Positions 60,867 through 64,000 of a DNA stretch of 64,000 bases are shown piece by piece; within the stretch, counting starts at the first letter, position 1, and each line of letters opens with the position of its first letter. Location: NCBI GenBank assembly GCA_036877525.1, contig JAZGTH010000059.1, positions 7,192,001-7,256,000 of the forward strand, read 5' to 3'. The position numbers and the translations under genes were made by a program. Below the pieces are notes generated by a model. The model worked only from the letters and a program-made list of their open reading frames with translations, was not told the origin of the DNA and ran no database searches. This stretch comes from Chromobotia macracanthus. Taxonomy: Eukaryota > Chordata > Actinopteri > Cypriniformes > Botiidae.

Positions 60867-63570
60867 GCGGTGCAACATTGTAAAAAGTGTTACACAAGTG
60901 TTGAATTGAAGTTTAAAGCTAAAGGTGTCATTTCAATAGTACTGAAGCCACCAAAACAATTCCCTAGTTCGCTCTTGGTTGAGCTGGTCATGATATTTAA
61001 ACAATTCAAGGAACTCACCCTACAAATGATTTACCGTAGATGTCTTGGGTTAACCTTAAAAAAAATACAAACAGTAAGCCAAGCTTTAAATTTCAATTTC
61101 AAACCTAAAGAAACACATTTAGTTTGGACAGAGAAAGAAACAAAGTCAACATTCTGAACATAGAGCTGACTTTATTCAGGTTGAAACTTAATTTTGGAAT
61201 TAATTATAATTGTCAATAGAAAACTGTTTTAATTGATGGTGCATTTCCAAGCAGTGTACCACTCACAGTGGGACTGTTTATATTGAAACATGTCAATTTT
61301 AATATTGCTCAAATTATCTCTTACTTGGGAACATTTGAAGACTGGCAATTTGTTCTCATGTAACTGAATTTCATGATGTTATTGAAGCTCAACCTTTCCG
61401 CTCCTGTCTCCACCAGCTTTATAGTGTGTTTAACTCTCAGTCGTCTTGGTTTTATATAAAATAATATCAGCGCTCAGTTAATAAGAGACATTACGTTTTT
61501 GTGTCACTGTCGCAGTTGTTCTATTTTTCACACCAGGGATGTCAGCTGTACCGGTACAAGGTTGATGAAATATGCATATTTCTGGTGTTGGTCTGCCCAA
61601 GTTCTGCCAGCACAGAGAAATGTAATCACCACATTCCCATGGCCTCCAGGGAAGGGCAGCTGCACGTTCCCAGTGCCACATGGCCAACGGGAACCTGGAT
61701 AAGCTGCCCTTCCAGCTTCCCTCTGGGACCAGCCCGCGACATCTTGGGTTATCAGGGGAGTTGGGATACAGCCTGCTTCCCTGTAATGAAGAGAAACGTA
61801 TTGCAGTGACAGTCTTGGAACTCTCCAAGCAGATACAGCTACTGTATAGTAAGAACCTTTTTCTTTGTACCAAGGTCCAGTGTTTTGGACAGTGTGGTAT
61901 TTAACCCCTCATGTGCTAGTGAGTATTTTGATTCATCATTAGTTTGACAACGACATTGTGAATATGAATGAGGTGACAGAACAATCTGCCTCTTCACTGA
62001 AGAGAATTGTGGGTAGACGGAGAGCTAACTTAGAAACAGCGTCCTTAAGATTTTAATGAAACGATACAGGCCGTTTCAGTGCTCCTCATTCTGTTCCAAA
62101 CCCTCCCTGCTTTTGTCTTCAGAGCGCAGTGTTCTTTATCAGGAAACACAAAGACGTGCTTTAGTGACAAATTGCTCTAGTCTTTTTTTCTCCCTTGAAG
62201 TTTGAATTGGATAGAGAGAGAGAGAGAGCAAGAGAGATTGATTTTTGTTTTGTTCTCATTTTTGTTCTGGGCAGAACTCACAACCTCAGTAAGGAGATGC
62301 AGGCGGTGAGGCACAAAGCGAAACCATGACGTTCTTGTTTTTGAAGACCAGACGGCTGTTTTCTTTACTGTTGTCAAGTTAATTGTTCAGTACTAGTCCC
62401 AAAATTGATCTTTGGCCAACTATACCCTCTAATACTTGTCTGAATTTTATTAGAAGATTAAAGTGCTTTGAAATAACCCTCATGTTATTAAAATTCTAGA
62501 GATACAGTAAGAACCTTCCCACAGTTCTCTTCTATGATGTTGAACCATGTCTCCTCCTACCTTGTTTACACATTTACTAGAAGCTCTTTATAACATTTCA
62601 TTGAGGACAATAGAAAATCCAATAAAGTTTCATTTTTGTGTGATAAAGACCCCGATTCCAACAATTTAATGGAATTGTAGTTTGTTTTTAAAGGGAATTA
62701 ATTACATCGACAAATGTGAACCCCTTTGTTAGCGGGTTAATTAAGCTCACTCAAGCGCATCCTATATTTGAGATTAATCAACTGTATCATAACATAAACA
62801 AAATATTAGCACGTCTGCACAGACAGTGATGCAAATGCACAGGTGAACTGTGTTACGTGTTTGTTAGAATGTAGCGTATAAATACCCAGTTGCCTAAGCA
62901 AAGGGGTATGTGTGCAAATCATAGTCTTGCAGAAGCTATGGACAGTTTTCACATTTAATGTATGATAAGTTTGTATTGATAAATGTTTAAAATTTGGCAC
63001 ACTACCGTCAACTAAAATGTTATTTACATTTTCTTCAAAACCTCTAAAAATATCTCTAAAACAAACACTGAGCGCTGTCAGATATGGTGCGAACAGCCTA
63101 ATCGTATTCAAATTGTTGCGACTGGAGTGTTGCAATGGACAATATATTTATTAGGCTGTTTAGCTTTTAAATTTATACCGGGGTTATTTACAATTAAATT
63201 AAGGGGTGATCTGTGAAAAATGGCCTGTTGTTGCTTTCAATCAAAGATGCAGAGAAATTCTGCGGGATTTTATGAACAGTGTGCTCAGGGCAGTTTCCTC
63301 TGGCCCTTCTCATGCTAAAATAAATGGAGAGTAAATGTGTCTATTCCCCAGGAGATCTGGCACCTGCAGAATGGAGGTTTGAAAGCTAATGTACCATAGC
63401 ATCTTGTTACTGAGCTGAGGGACAGACATTTTGCATTATGCAATGTTTATCTCAAAGGCCGGCTTGAGACACAGACTGAAATGTTAGAAGAAATGGCTGT
63501 GTTGGGCAAAATTCCCGAGATCATCAGCTGACATTTAACTTCAGTTTAGTTACATGCATGTTTAGTATTT
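60867..63570. other. Intron 2 unique segment with a GC-richer island
   Basis: Unique DNA. 61490-61910 is GC-richer, and open frames overlap on both strands (up to 131 codons on the minus strand). It has an acceptor-like site ending at 61536 and a donor-like GTAAGA at 61849, but no reading frame is open across that interval. A short GA-rich run lies at 62211-62236. Confidence 0.4.
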
Positions 63571-63632
63571 AATGTGTGTGTGTGTTTGTGTGTGTGTAGA
63601 TATAGATATAGACAGACAGACAGAGAGACATC
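63571..63632 (+). repeat. (GT)n followed by GATA/GACA-type short repeats
   Basis: A GT-rich run with one TTTG interruption to about 63597, then TAGATATAGATATAGACAGACAGACAG. Confidence 0.85.
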
Positions 63633-63675
63633 CACATCCACACACACACATATATACACATGCTTATACATACAT

Positions 63676-63680
<5 letters not shown>

Positions 63681-63768
<88 letters not shown>
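63681..63768 (+). repeat. Long (CA)n microsatellite ending in (TA)n
   Basis: About 38 CA units without interruption, then a short TA run. The Cys-Val and Thr-His repeat frames over it are translations of the simple repeat. Confidence 0.97.
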
Positions 63769-64000
63769 CAATTCTGTACCTAAAAACATCTGAGCAAAAC
63801 CTCCTTTTTGGGCATTTGTAAAAATGCTAAAAAATATAGAAAATATTTTATGATTTTTTTTAAAAATGCAGAAGGTTTCTAGTTAGGGTTAGAGTGTGGG
63901 TTATACTGTTTATAACTTGCTGTGTATATAAGCAATAGAGGTCTATGGAATATCCCCATTTAGATAAGCAAGCGTGTCTGTGTGTGTATGTATATGTGTG

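Larger units (their letters stand above)
59674..64000 (+). other. lrp1b: lrp1b intron 2, 5' part
   Basis: It starts with donor GTAAGT. I searched the remaining 4.3 kb for the next LDLa exon (Cys-rich, ending CxDGxDE) and found none, so exon 3 lies outside. The stretch holds a family A repeat, a SINE, a GC-richer island at 61490-61910 and long microsatellites near the end. Confidence 0.75.

Noticed and set aside
60720..61157. 145-codon open frame after exon 2
   Set aside because: Its first part is a reverse SINE. The remainder has no LDLa or EGF-like cysteine pattern expected for the next lrp1b exon.
61537..61848. Possible 312-nt coding exon
   Set aside because: Splice-like borders exist, but each of the three forward frames contains a stop inside the interval.
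63546..63793. Cys-Val and Thr-His repeat open frames on both strands
   Set aside because: They are translations of (CA)n/(GT)n microsatellites.
1..64000. CRISPR arrays, integrated viral genes, autonomous transposase or reverse transcriptase genes
   Set aside because: None was seen. All mobile-element sequence is short and non-coding.

Overview
This is vertebrate nuclear DNA, most likely from a teleost fish and probably a cyprinid-like one. The evidence is AT-rich sequence, spliced exons with GT/AG borders, vertebrate microsatellites, and a dense load of short non-autonomous DNA transposons and tRNA-derived SINEs of the kind common in cyprinid genomes. The species is an inference. I see no prokaryotic genes, operons, CRISPR arrays, viral genes or intact transposase/reverse transcriptase genes.

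The only gene I can support is the 5' end of an LDL-receptor-related protein gene on the + strand, best matched to lrp1b. Exon 1 (ATG at 4730, donor after 4823) encodes a signal peptide and a short linker. It lies in a CpG-rich promoter region that also carries a (CT)n tract. Exon 2 (59551-59673) encodes the first LDL-receptor class A module and ends inside the codon for its sixth cysteine. The two exons join in phase (phase 1 to phase 1) and give 72 codons plus one base. They are separated by an intron of 54,727 bp. Intron 2 starts at 59674 and runs off the window. Only 217 of 64,000 bases are confidently coding.

Layout: 1-4389 is upstream flank with two copies of a transposon-like repeat. 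4390-5070 is the promoter, 5' leader and exon 1. 4824-59550 is intron 1, made of unique AT-rich sequence with many repeats. 59551-59673 is exon 2. 59674-64000 is the start of intron 2, ending in microsatellites.

Repeats were grouped by eye. Family A (about 300-360 bp, ends CCCAGCTAACA / TGTTAGCTGGG) has ten copies. Family B (about 260 bp, TTAA-bounded inverted termini) has three. Family C has one. Family D has three related copies. Family E (marked by TTCGGACCGAATG) has four. The palindromic family P has several copies, one of which sits between two diverged copies of a 230-bp block. There are also SINEs and LINE 3' tails. All longer open frames outside the two exons look like chance frames, low-complexity translations or frames through repeats.

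I found no convincing new biological system. The observations most worth checking are a cryptic 3' terminal exon at 8599 that would join exon 1 in frame and stop after 11 codons, the upstream ATGs in the leader, the family A repeat burst, the duplicated block at 30.3-31.0 kb, and several repeat-free segments that could be conserved non-coding elements.
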